This document shows positions 17,732-26,649 of a stretch of 50,352 nt of DNA, piece after piece; the first letter of the stretch is position 1, and each line of letters begins with the position of its first letter. The stretch is from Ignavibacteriae bacterium HGW-Ignavibacteriae-2 (lineage in GTDB: Bacteria > Bacteroidota > Ignavibacteria > Ignavibacteriales > Melioribacteraceae). A program made the position numbers and the translations under genes. The DNA lies in contig PGYT01000016.1 in NCBI GenBank assembly GCA_002839805.1, positions 1-50,352 of the forward strand. Reading direction: 5' to 3'. The notes beneath the pieces are model-generated. The model had not been told where the DNA came from. It did no database searches and saw nothing but the letters and a program-made list of their open reading frames with translations.

Positions 17732-19111
17732 TTATTTACTGCTCTTTATTAGTTCAACAAATTTTTCGCCATATTTCCAAATATCTCCGGCACCCATCGT
17801 GATGATAATATCATCTGTCTCACAAATTTCTTTCAATAAAGCTGGTATTTTTGTTTTATCTGGTTCATAAATAACATTTTTATGTCCGTAACTTTTAGCT
17901 GCATTCGCAATAATTTCGCCAGTAACGCCTTCAATAGGAAGTTCGCGAGCGGGATAAACGTCAGTGCAAATAAATACGTCCGAGTTTAAAAAGGAACGTC
18001 CGAATTCAGCATAAAAATCTTTTGTTCTCGAAAACAGATGCGGCTGAAATACAGCAACTAATCTTCTTTTCCAGCCGCTTCTTACACCAGATAGTGAGGC
18101 ATTAATTTCAGTAGGGTGATGTGCGTAATCGTCAATAACAAGAATGCCGTTCGAATATTTTGTTTCGAACCTTCTGTAAACCCCTGAAAATTTTTCGAGC
18201 GCGTTTTTAATTGTTTCGAAATTAAGACCAAGTTCTTTTCCGATAATCACTGCTACGAGACTATTTTTTATGTTATGCGCACCTGGAATTTGCAGTGTAA
18301 TCTGACCCAATTCCTCTTCTTTATAAACTACCTTAAAAGTGCTCTCATATTCATGATGTTTTAAATCTACTGCGCGTACATCTGCTTGTTGAGTTAATCC
18401 ATAAGTAATAATTTTTTTATTTATAAGTGGAATAATGTCTTGCAATGCCGGTTCATCAAGACATAATGTAACAAAGCCAAAAAAAGGAACTTTATTCGCA
18501 AACTCTACAAAAGCTGTTTTAATATCATTCAAGTCTTTATAGGTATCCAAATGTTCGGTCTCAAGGGTGGTTATAGCAGCAATACTTGGTGTCAGCCGTA
18601 AAAATGTTCTGTCGAACTCATCAGCTTCAACTACAATATATTCTCCCTTGCCGAGCCGTGCGTTTGTTCCGCCAAGACCGCTAAGTTTGCCACCCACAAT
18701 AATTGTTGGGTCAATTCCGCCTTCTGTCAAAACCAAACCAACCATTGAAGTAGTTGTAGTTTTTCCGTGTGTGCCGGCTATACCTATTCCATATTTCATT
18801 CGCATACATTCCGCAAGCATTTCGGAACGTTTTATAACAGGAATTTTTCTTTCACTGGCTTCCTTAACTTCCGGATTAGCCAAATTTACAGCAGAAGAAT
18901 AAACCAATACATCGGCGTCTTTAAGATTTTCGGGTGAATGTCCTTTGTATATAGTTATGCCCAGACTTTTTAGATGATCTGTAACTTCGCTTTCCATAAG
19001 ATCAGAACCTGAAATCTCGAATCCCTGGTTAAGCAAAATTTCCGCAATTCCGCTCATACCAATTCCGCCGATACCTACAAAATGAATTTTTTTTATAACT
19101 TGTTGAAACAT
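17732..19111 (-). CDS. murC: UDP-N-acetylmuramate--L-alanine ligase
   Basis: This cytoplasmic Mur ligase adds L-Ala to UDP-MurNAc, the first step of stem peptide assembly. The 459 residues include the N-terminal UDP-binding GIGGIGMSGIAEIL and the ATP-binding P-loop GIAGTHGKTTTTSMVG. VEADEFDRTFL and LEHLDTYKDL give the carbamylated-Lys/metal region, and IDDYAHHPTEI is the MurC hallmark. Length is normal. It sits between murG and ftsQ, a common dcw order. Confidence 0.98.
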   Translation of the reverse strand: MFQQVIKKIHFVGIGGIGMSGIAEILLNQGFEISGSDLMESEVTDHLKSLGITIYKGHSPENLKDADVLVYSSAVNLANPEVKEASERKIPVIKRSEMLAECMRMKYGIGIAGTHGKTTTTSMVGLVLTEGGIDPTIIVGGKLSGLGGTNARLGKGEYIVVEADEFDRTFLRLTPSIAAITTLETEHLDTYKDLNDIKTAFVEFANKVPFFGFVTLCLDEPALQDIIPLINKKIITYGLTQQADVRAVDLKHHEYESTFKVVYKEEELGQITLQIPGAHNIKNSLVAVIIGKELGLNFETIKNALEKFSGVYRRFETKYSNGILVIDDYAHHPTEINASLSGVRSGWKRRLVAVFQPHLFSRTKDFYAEFGRSFLNSDVFICTDVYPARELPIEGVTGEIIANAAKSYGHKNVIYEPDKTKIPALLKEICETDDIIITMGAGDIWKYGEKFVELIKSSK

Positions 19112-19127
19112 TATTAATAATCCTTTT

Positions 19128-20234
19128 TTAATTCGCCTCTGCTAATTTTATAGCACGCTCGGCGATAATTTGAGCCGCATCGGGCTTTGAAAATTTTTTA
19201 ATATTGGCAGCCAACTGCGCTCGTTTTTCATCATTAATTAAAAGTTCTTTAATCGTAAAAATCAGCCGATCATTTATTTCTGAATCTTTTATAATAACAC
19301 AGCCATCATCATCCTGAATTGATTTCGCGTTTTTGTACTGATGATTTTCGGCAACGTTTGGAGAAGGAACAAATACAACCGGCAAAGCAAGTGCAGCAAT
19401 CTCGGCTATAGTTGTAGCTCCTGCGCGGGCAATTATTAAATCCGCGCATGAATAAACAGTATTCATATCATCAATAAAGGGCATAATTTTTATATTCTCG
19501 GCGTTCAGTTTTTTAAGTTCTTCGTAATAATTTTTACCTGTCTGCCAGATTATTTGCAAATTTTTATCACGCATCAATTCGTTTAAATTATCTGCTATTA
19601 CATTGTTTATAGAGCCAGCGCCGAGGCTGCCGCCTAAAATCAGCAATGTTTTTTTTGACACATCTAATCCTAATGTTCTAAGCACCTCGGATTTAGAGAT
19701 TACTTTCTCATTAACTCTAATAGGATTTCCTGTAAGTTTTAATTTGGATTTATTTCTAAAATACTTTTCCGAATCTTTAAAACTTATATGAATTTCATCC
19801 GCACTTTTTTCTAACAGTCTGTTAGTTATACCTGGATAACTATTTTGTTCTAGCAGCATTATTTTAGCGCCCATTACAGACGATGCCCATATAACCGGTC
19901 CCGCAACATAAGCTCCTGTTCCAATTGCTACCTGGGGTTTAAATCTTATACAGATAACAAGAGATTGAATAGCAGCTGTTATCATCTTAAGAGGAAACAT
20001 CAAATTTTTAAATGTTATTCTCCTTTGTAATCCACTAATCCAGATTGTCTTAAAATCGAATCCATTCTGAGGCACTACACGGGCTTCTATTTTGTCTTTA
20101 GTTCCAACAAACAATATCCCTGCATCCGGCATCAGTTCTCTGATTTTTTCGGCTACAGATATTGCTGGAAACAGATGTCCGCCAGTTCCTCCGCCTGCGA
20201 ATATTATTCTATATTTTGGATGATTTTTCTTCAA
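19128..20234 (-). CDS. murG: UDP-GlcNAc:lipid I N-acetylglucosaminyltransferase
   Basis: This peripheral membrane GT28 enzyme turns lipid I into lipid II on the cytoplasmic face of the membrane. The 368-residue sequence has the glycine-rich GGGTGGHLFPAISVAEKI near its start, a second G-loop (LLILGGSLGAGSINN) and the UDP-GlcNAc-binding region ADLIIARAGATTIAEIAAL followed by PSPNVAENHQYKNA. The start is a TTG (20232-20234) lying 26 bases inside the ftsW reading frame; no ATG occurs before the conserved glycine loop. The overlap suggests translational coupling to ftsW. Confidence 0.97.
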   Translation of the reverse strand: MKKNHPKYRIIFAGGGTGGHLFPAISVAEKIRELMPDAGILFVGTKDKIEARVVPQNGFDFKTIWISGLQRRITFKNLMFPLKMITAAIQSLVICIRFKPQVAIGTGAYVAGPVIWASSVMGAKIMLLEQNSYPGITNRLLEKSADEIHISFKDSEKYFRNKSKLKLTGNPIRVNEKVISKSEVLRTLGLDVSKKTLLILGGSLGAGSINNVIADNLNELMRDKNLQIIWQTGKNYYEELKKLNAENIKIMPFIDDMNTVYSCADLIIARAGATTIAEIAALALPVVFVPSPNVAENHQYKNAKSIQDDDGCVIIKDSEINDRLIFTIKELLINDEKRAQLAANIKKFSKPDAAQIIAERAIKLAEAN

Positions 20235-21342
20235 CTTTATCCATTTTTAAATTATTAGCCGTTTCTGTTGTCCGGGCTATGTTCATCAAAATTCCAATTG
20301 ATATACTAAAAATAATTATAGAGGTGCCGCCGAAACTTATAAACGGAAGAGTTATTCCTGTAGTTGGCAGAACACCCATAACAACACCAGCATTTATAAA
20401 AGCGCTGACTACAATATTGAAGGATATTCCAAATCCAAGTATTTTGCCAAATTCATCTTTCGCGTTTTTAGCGATCAAAACACCAACAACGAATACCGAT
20501 AAAAACAGCAGCAAAACGCCAATGGATCCGATAAAACCAAGCTCTTCGCCAAGTACTGAAAATATAAAATCGCCGAAGGACTCAGGTAAAAACAGATCGC
20601 TTTGCCGGCTATGTCCCAATCCAACCCCTAAAATTCCCCCGCTGCCAAGTCCAATTTTGGCTTGTAAAACTTGAGTATTTGGTTCACCCGCTCCATGCAG
20701 ACTTTTCCAGAATCCTAAAATTCTTTCCCGCGAGTGATTAAATAAAAACATTGCCATTATTCCCAAAGCTGAAACGCTACCGGCGGTATATAAAATATGT
20801 TTTAATTTGCTGCCGCCTATATAAAGTAAAGTAAAAGATGTAAGTACTATTATCATACTTGTACTCAAATTCGGTTGAATCAGAACCAATCCACCGACAA
20901 GGAATATCCAAAATATTGCGTAACGAAAACCATGTTGAAAATCTTTTAACAGTTCACCCTTACGTTCAATTAATTCAGCAAGGTGCATAATCAATATCAG
21001 TTTTGCCAATTCCGAAGGCTGAAATTGTAAGATTCCCAAATCGATCCAACGAGCTGCGCCTTTAAATTTGGGAGCAAACATAAAGGTAGCAATCAGTATG
21101 AATAATGTACCAAGTAATAATTGTTTACTGTACTTCTTGTAATAGTCGTAAGGTATTATGGAAACAATAATCAGTGAAGCAATTGCACCGATAACTTTCC
21201 ACAAGTGCGATTTAAATAGAAAGTATAGATTATTAAAACGTAGTTCACTGTAAGTACCGCTTGCGCTTAATACCATTACAGTGCCAAGTATTATAAGCAA
21301 TAAAACTAAAACCAATAATATTCTCGATAATACTTTCATCAT
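20209..21342 (-). CDS. ftsW: SEDS peptidoglycan polymerase FtsW
   Basis: An integral membrane glycosyltransferase that polymerises lipid II at the septum with its partner transpeptidase FtsI. The 377-residue protein has about ten membrane segments. It has the SEDS stretches GAARWIDLGILQFQPSELAKLILI and GLGLGHSRQSDLFLPESFGDFIFSVLGEELGF, and the C-terminal GVLPTTGITLPFISFGGTSII. The start shown is the first of two adjacent ATG codons, and it overlaps the murD stop. The C-terminal tail overlaps the murG start by 26 bases. It could be called RodA on sequence alone, but the dcw context points to FtsW. Confidence 0.96.
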   Translation of the reverse strand: MMKVLSRILLVLVLLLIILGTVMVLSASGTYSELRFNNLYFLFKSHLWKVIGAIASLIIVSIIPYDYYKKYSKQLLLGTLFILIATFMFAPKFKGAARWIDLGILQFQPSELAKLILIMHLAELIERKGELLKDFQHGFRYAIFWIFLVGGLVLIQPNLSTSMIIVLTSFTLLYIGGSKLKHILYTAGSVSALGIMAMFLFNHSRERILGFWKSLHGAGEPNTQVLQAKIGLGSGGILGVGLGHSRQSDLFLPESFGDFIFSVLGEELGFIGSIGVLLLFLSVFVVGVLIAKNAKDEFGKILGFGISFNIVVSAFINAGVVMGVLPTTGITLPFISFGGTSIIIFSISIGILMNIARTTETANNLKMDKVEEKSSKI

Positions 21343-22685
21343 TTCATCTTCATTATTTCTTCTTTAAATACCTTACCGCGATGTTCGTAATTTTCAAACA
21401 TATCGAAACTAGCACAGGCAGGAGACAATAAAAGAATTGTGTTAGGCTGAGCTTCTTTATGAGCGCTTAATACACAATCGCGTAAATCTTTTTTTATTTC
21501 AACGGGAACAACGGCATTAAAAAAGTCATTTATTTTATCAGCCGATGATCCGATAGCGAAAATTTTTAACACGTGTTTTATTACAAGTTCCTTTATTCTA
21601 TTGTAATCGTTACCCTTATCCTTACCGCCAAGTATTAAATAAATCGGTTTATCAAAACTTTGAAGCGCGTACCATACTGAATCGACATTAGTCGCCTTAC
21701 TGTCATTTATATATTCGATGCCGTTAAGCTCACGAACAAACTCCAGCCTGTGCTCTACTCCGGGAAATTTTGTGAACGCATCAGCTATGGATTCGTTAGA
21801 ACATCCTACAATTTTAGCAATTGCCAAAACGGCCAAGGCGTTTTGCTGATTATGTGAGCCTTTTATTGATAATGTTTCCAAAGAACAAACATCCTCAACT
21901 ACGTAATTATTGGAAAACATAAATCTGCCATTTTTAATAAAGGCTCCATTTGCAAGATTCTCAGTCAAAGAAAAATGAAATTTATTAACCGCTTCGTTTG
22001 AAAGGGCAGGTATTTCCGAATCATTAAAGTTGCAAACGTAGTACTGATAAATATTTTGATTTTTAGCAATATTTAGTTTTGAAGCGGCATATTTTGCAAC
22101 ACTATTCTCATATCTATCCAGATGATCCGGAGTGATATTTAGAATTACAGAAATAAAAGGACTGAAACTATCCACATAATCCAACTGAAAACTGGAGGTT
22201 TCCAGAGCGACGTATTCATCTTCTTTAATGTTTAGAACTATTTCCGAAAACGCCAGTCCAATATTGCCGGCTTCATAACATTTATATCCAGCTTTGTTCA
22301 AAGTATACGCGCACAAAGATGTTGTAGTAGTTTTACCGTTTGTACCGGTAATAGCTAAAATTTTTCCATTACAAAACCACGAAGCGAACTCAAGCTCGCT
22401 AATAATTTTAATACCTTTGTTTAGGGCATTAGTTAATACAGCCGAATTACTTGGCACACCCGGACTTGTAATTATAAAATCACATTCGTAAACTTTTTCG
22501 CTGTGTAGTCCAATTTCATACTCGATATTTTCTGATTCGAGAACCATTACAGCGTCCGATAATTTTTCTTTGTCGGAAGAATCGCTAACAAACGGTTTGG
22601 CACCCAGTTTCTTTGCAAGTTTTGCAGCGCCCAATCCGCTCCTTACAGCTCCTATAATCGATATTTTCTTCCCTGTTATATTCAT
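21339..22685 (-). CDS. murD: UDP-N-acetylmuramoyl-L-alanine--D-glutamate ligase
   Basis: This Mur ligase adds D-Glu to the growing UDP-muramyl peptide. The 448 residues carry an N-terminal Rossmann domain (KISIIGAVRSGLGAAKLAKKLG), the P-loop AITGTNGKTTTTSLCAY, ALETSSFQLDYVDSF, NITPDHLDRYENSVAKYAASK and the C-terminal NDSKATNVDSVWYALQSF with LLLSPACASFDMFENYEHRG, all typical of MurD. Its ATG overlaps the mraY stop (TAATG) and its stop overlaps the ftsW start. Confidence 0.98.
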   Translation of the reverse strand: MNITGKKISIIGAVRSGLGAAKLAKKLGAKPFVSDSSDKEKLSDAVMVLESENIEYEIGLHSEKVYECDFIITSPGVPSNSAVLTNALNKGIKIISELEFASWFCNGKILAITGTNGKTTTTSLCAYTLNKAGYKCYEAGNIGLAFSEIVLNIKEDEYVALETSSFQLDYVDSFSPFISVILNITPDHLDRYENSVAKYAASKLNIAKNQNIYQYYVCNFNDSEIPALSNEAVNKFHFSLTENLANGAFIKNGRFMFSNNYVVEDVCSLETLSIKGSHNQQNALAVLAIAKIVGCSNESIADAFTKFPGVEHRLEFVRELNGIEYINDSKATNVDSVWYALQSFDKPIYLILGGKDKGNDYNRIKELVIKHVLKIFAIGSSADKINDFFNAVVPVEIKKDLRDCVLSAHKEAQPNTILLLSPACASFDMFENYEHRGKVFKEEIMKMK

Positions 22686-23794
22686 TATCTTATTTTGAAT
22701 GAAGCCAGACTCATTAGTGCTAAAATTATTGTTATTATGTAAAACCGTATTACTATTTTGGGTTCGTGCCAGCCGAGCAGCTCAAAATGATGGTGAATTG
22801 GCGCCATACGAAAAACTCTTTTACCCTCACCATATTTTGCTTTAGTGTATTTGAAATAAACTCTTTGAATTATAACCGAAGCGGTTTCAAGAAAATATAT
22901 TCCACCAAGAATAGGGATCAACAATTCTTTCTTAATTAATATTGCCATTATCCCAAGGGCTCCTCCTAATGCTAGCGAACCAGTATCCCCCATAAAAACC
23001 TGGGCGGGATAAAAATTATACCATAAAAATCCTAAACCGGCACCTATTAATGCTGCAATAAACACTGTAAGTTCGCCGGAACCAGGCAGATAAATAATAT
23101 TCAAATAGTCGGCATAAATTATATTACCTGAAACATAGCTCATTACAGCCAATGCCAGCAGTACTATAATCATTGTTCCCATAGCAAGTCCATCCAAACC
23201 GTCGGTAAGGTTAACCGCGTTTGATGTGGCTGTAATTATAAAAATAACCGCCGGTATATACATTATTGAGAAATCGAAATTTAGATTCTTAAAAAACGGG
23301 AGTGTTGTTTCTGTGTTAAATCGGGCGAACTCAGGCATCAAATAAACTGCCAGACCAACTCCTAATCCAACCGCCACTTGACCTAAAAGTTTGTAACGAG
23401 CTATTAACCCTTTGGAATATTTTTTTACAACTTTAAGATAGTCGTCTATAAATCCCACAATACTCAAAACAAGTGTGCCGGCGAGCACAATTATAATGTA
23501 TATGCTTTTAATATCGCTCCACAGGAGAACTGATATTGTAACACAAAGCATCAGTATAATCCCTCCCATTGTAGGAGTACCGGCCTTAATTTGATGGGAC
23601 TGTGGACCTTCAGCTTTAATTTTTTCACCTATCTGCTGCTTTTTTAAATACTTTATTATTTTGGGACCTAAATAAAACGATAATAGCAGTCCCGTAACAG
23701 CCGATAATATTGAACGAAATGATAAAAACCGGAAAATATCGAATCCCGGCGGGTTAAATACATTATTGATATAATCAAACAAGTAATAGAACAT
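22685..23794 (-). CDS. mraY: Phospho-N-acetylmuramoyl-pentapeptide-transferase
   Basis: An integral membrane enzyme that makes lipid I by transferring phospho-MurNAc-pentapeptide to undecaprenyl phosphate. The 369-residue sequence has about ten membrane segments and the catalytic motifs GTPTMGGI, FIDDYLKVVKKYSKGL (paired Asp), NAVNLTDGLDGLA and QVFMGDTGSLALGG. The His-rich MAPIHHHFELLGWHE is the MraY signature. Length is normal for Bacteroidota-type MraY. It begins directly before the murF stop with no gap. Confidence 0.99.
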   Translation of the reverse strand: MFYYLFDYINNVFNPPGFDIFRFLSFRSILSAVTGLLLSFYLGPKIIKYLKKQQIGEKIKAEGPQSHQIKAGTPTMGGIILMLCVTISVLLWSDIKSIYIIIVLAGTLVLSIVGFIDDYLKVVKKYSKGLIARYKLLGQVAVGLGVGLAVYLMPEFARFNTETTLPFFKNLNFDFSIMYIPAVIFIITATSNAVNLTDGLDGLAMGTMIIVLLALAVMSYVSGNIIYADYLNIIYLPGSGELTVFIAALIGAGLGFLWYNFYPAQVFMGDTGSLALGGALGIMAILIKKELLIPILGGIYFLETASVIIQRVYFKYTKAKYGEGKRVFRMAPIHHHFELLGWHEPKIVIRFYIITIILALMSLASFKIR

Positions 23795-25183
23795 TTAGGC
23801 TGCCTTCGTTTTAATTAATTCAACAAATTGTTCCATCTTCATCCCCCGCGATCCTTTTACCAAAATTTTATAATTGGTCAAATCGGTTGCTAATAAAAAT
23901 TTTTCCAGTTGTTTTTTTGTGTTAAAATGAACCGAATCGATACTATTTTTTTGTAATTCATCGGCCAAGTTTTTCATTAATTTTCCTATTGTTGCAACTC
24001 TAACCCTTTTAATATTTTTTACATCTTCAGCTAAATGTTTATGGAACTCAATTGCTCTTTCTCCAAGTTCAAACATATCGCCAAGAATCAATAGAGAATG
24101 ATTATAAACTTTTATATTCTTTATTACATCAATAGCGGCTTTTACAGAGACTGGATTAGAATTATAGGTATCATCAACAAGCAAGGAATTATTAAATACA
24201 AACAAGTTTAATCTTCCTTTTGGGGATGTGATTTTTTTTGTGACTTTTTGAATGGCTGTTTTAGATACTCCCATCATATCAGCTATTGTATATGCAGCAA
24301 GAAAGTTTTGAGCATTCGATTTTCCATAAAGAGGTAAAACAAACTCATTACTTTTTTCGCCCGAAGTAATTTCTAAAACCAATTGTCCATAATCGTTGTA
24401 TCTTAATATTTTTCCTTTATAATCTGGATTTCCATTAGAACCGTAGCTAATTTTTTTAGTGTTCTTTTTTAAGTTCTTTTTAATAATTGGATCATCACTA
24501 TTTATAACAACAGTGCCGTTATTTGCAATACAGGCATCAAATAATTTTGCTTTTTCGTTATAGACCCCCGATTTATCAATTAAAAATTCGAGGTGCGATT
24601 CGCCAATATTAGTAATTATTGCAATATCCGGTTTCGCTATTTCCGAGGTATACTCAATTTCGCCAAAATGATTAGTGCCATGTTCTAATACAATAACTTC
24701 AGTTCCACTTTTTGCGGAGAGAATAGTTAGAGGCACACCGATATGGTTGTTATTATTTGAGATAGTTTTTACAACTTTATACTTCGATTGAAGCAGTTCG
24801 GCTAAAATATCTTTTGTTGTGGTTTTCCCATTACTGCCGGTTATGGATATAATTTTAGCACCTAATTTGCGGCGCCAAATATTTGCGATTTGTCCATAGG
24901 CTTTAATTGTATCAGGCACAGTAATAATCGTAATATTTATTCCTTTAAATTTCTTCAAATTTCGCGAATCAATAACAACTGCGTTTGCGCCGCTTTTAAC
25001 CGCCTGCTCTACAAAATTGTGCCCGTCAAAATTTTGTCCTTTTATTGCGACAAAAAGAGTATTCTTTTTAATGGTGCGGGAATCTATGGACACAGATCCA
25101 CAGGATTTAAATTCATCGGGATTATAAATTACTGCCCCCGGCAAATCAAACAAATCAGATATGTTTATACTCGCTCTTTTCAT
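23795..25183 (-). CDS. murF: UDP-N-acetylmuramoyl-tripeptide--D-alanyl-D-alanine ligase
   Basis: This Mur ligase adds the D-Ala-D-Ala dipeptide to complete the UDP-MurNAc pentapeptide. The 462 residues include the N-terminal SIDSRTIKKNTLFVAIKGQNFDGH, the P-loop ISITGSNGKTTTKDILAE, TISNNNNHIGVPLT (MurF-specific), EHGTNHFGEI and the C-terminal LVDDTYNSNPVSVKAAID. Its start overlaps the murE stop (ATGA). No ddl gene is found in the cluster, so D-Ala-D-Ala must be made by an enzyme encoded elsewhere. Confidence 0.98.
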   Translation of the reverse strand: MKRASINISDLFDLPGAVIYNPDEFKSCGSVSIDSRTIKKNTLFVAIKGQNFDGHNFVEQAVKSGANAVVIDSRNLKKFKGINITIITVPDTIKAYGQIANIWRRKLGAKIISITGSNGKTTTKDILAELLQSKYKVVKTISNNNNHIGVPLTILSAKSGTEVIVLEHGTNHFGEIEYTSEIAKPDIAIITNIGESHLEFLIDKSGVYNEKAKLFDACIANNGTVVINSDDPIIKKNLKKNTKKISYGSNGNPDYKGKILRYNDYGQLVLEITSGEKSNEFVLPLYGKSNAQNFLAAYTIADMMGVSKTAIQKVTKKITSPKGRLNLFVFNNSLLVDDTYNSNPVSVKAAIDVIKNIKVYNHSLLILGDMFELGERAIEFHKHLAEDVKNIKRVRVATIGKLMKNLADELQKNSIDSVHFNTKKQLEKFLLATDLTNYKILVKGSRGMKMEQFVELIKTKAA

Positions 25184-26649
25184 TTATTCAAATACTCTAA
25201 AACTTTTTCTTCATCTGAAAAATGGTGCCGCACACCGTTTATTTCCTGATAGTCTTCGTGACCCTTGCCCGCAATTAAGACCACAGCATCTTTTTCTGAA
25301 CTATGGATTGCCTCTTTAATCGCTTCATCTCGGTTTTCAATTATCCGAGGGTTCGATTTTGTAAAACCTTTTTTAATTTCATCAATAATTTCCATCGGAT
25401 TTTCTGTTCGAGGATTATCGGAGGTTATTATAACTGAGTTGCTTAGTTCTTCAGCAATTTTACCCATCTGGGGACGTTTTGTTTTATCCCTGTCACCACC
25501 GCATCCGAATACCGTATAAATTTGTCGGCTGCCTTTTACAAGATTATTTATCGCTTCTAGTGCTTGCTTTAAACTGTCTGTAGTATGGGAGTAATCCACG
25601 ATCACTTTCTTCTCATCTTTTGATATAACCTGAAATCTTCCCGGAACTTGTGGCATAGTATCAATACTTTTTATAATTGTCTCCCAATCGATGCCGGCTT
25701 TGTTTGCCGTAGTTATAGCAGCTGCGGCATTATATGCGTTAAATTCGCCTATTAACCCCGTTTTAAATTTGTAATGAGTATCACTAAATTCAATTTCGAA
25801 ATTTGTACCATTTATATCGTATGCAATATTTTTTATCTGATAGGTGGCCGCTGGGTTTTTTCCGTAAAAAAAACTGTGAGATTGACTGTTATTTACTAAT
25901 TCTGTCCAATTATTATCATCAATATTAATAATTGCCTTAGCTTTAGGAGACAGAATATCAAATAATATTTTCTTTGCATCGCGATAAGATTCAAAAGTAT
26001 TGTGAAAGTCGAAATGATCCGCTGTTATATTTGTGAATATTCCGTAATTAAAATCTAATCCATCTACTCTATTCAACGATAAGGAATGAGAAGAAACTTC
26101 CATAATACAATAGCTGCAACCCTCATCAAGCATACGTTTCATTAATTCATTAATTTCGAATGATTCGGGAGTCGTAAGTTTAGTCTCAACTTTGTTGTGT
26201 CCAATATAATTTGCAATCGTACCAATTAGTCCTACTTTATATCCAGCTGTTTCTAATATATGTTTCAAATAATAACTTGTGGTAGTTTTGCCCTTTGTCC
26301 CCGTGATACCAATAAGTGTTAGTTTTTTTGATGGTTCGTTGTAAATTAAATTTGAAAATAAAGCTAATGCTTTTCGGCTGTTATCAACTACAATTTTTAC
26401 TACATTCGAATGTTTAAAAATCTCATCGGGCACTTGGGATTGGTCTTCCAATATAACACCGCTAGCGCCATTATTTATTGCATCCTGAATAAATTTATGA
26501 CCGTCGGTTTTATATCCTTTTATAGCGGCGAAAAGTTTGCCCTTTGAAACGTTTTTGCTGGAGTTAGTAATTCCAATCACTTCAGTTTTTTCCGCTTCTC
26601 CGATAACCTGAATTGCTTTCACCTTATTTAGTAATTCCGATAATAACAT
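25180..26649 (-). CDS. murE: UDP-MurNAc-tripeptide synthetase (meso-diaminopimelate type)
   Basis: This Mur ligase adds the third stem-peptide residue. The 489-residue protein has the N-terminal ITNSSKNVSKGKLFAAIKGYKTDGH, the P-loop IGITGTKGKTTTSYYLK, EVSSHSLSLNRV, NITADHFDFHNTFESY and VDYSHTTDSL. The DNPRTENP motif marks the meso-diaminopimelate-adding form rather than the lysine form, so the cell wall is expected to be of the DAP type, as in Gram-negative bacteria. It overlaps ftsI upstream (TGATG) and murF downstream. Confidence 0.97.
   Translation of the reverse strand: MLLSELLNKVKAIQVIGEAEKTEVIGITNSSKNVSKGKLFAAIKGYKTDGHKFIQDAINNGASGVILEDQSQVPDEIFKHSNVVKIVVDNSRKALALFSNLIYNEPSKKLTLIGITGTKGKTTTSYYLKHILETAGYKVGLIGTIANYIGHNKVETKLTTPESFEINELMKRMLDEGCSYCIMEVSSHSLSLNRVDGLDFNYGIFTNITADHFDFHNTFESYRDAKKILFDILSPKAKAIINIDDNNWTELVNNSQSHSFFYGKNPAATYQIKNIAYDINGTNFEIEFSDTHYKFKTGLIGEFNAYNAAAAITTANKAGIDWETIIKSIDTMPQVPGRFQVISKDEKKVIVDYSHTTDSLKQALEAINNLVKGSRQIYTVFGCGGDRDKTKRPQMGKIAEELSNSVIITSDNPRTENPMEIIDEIKKGFTKSNPRIIENRDEAIKEAIHSSEKDAVVLIAGKGHEDYQEINGVRHHFSDEEKVLEYLNK

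Noticed and set aside
18567-18902. 111-residue plus-strand frame opposite murC
   Set aside because: Antisense shadow of a conserved Mur ligase, no recognisable protein features.
20162-20674. 170-residue plus-strand frame opposite ftsW and murG
   Set aside because: It mirrors the well-supported ftsW frame, has no ribosome binding site and reads as low-complexity Ser/Pro/Lys sequence without a domain.
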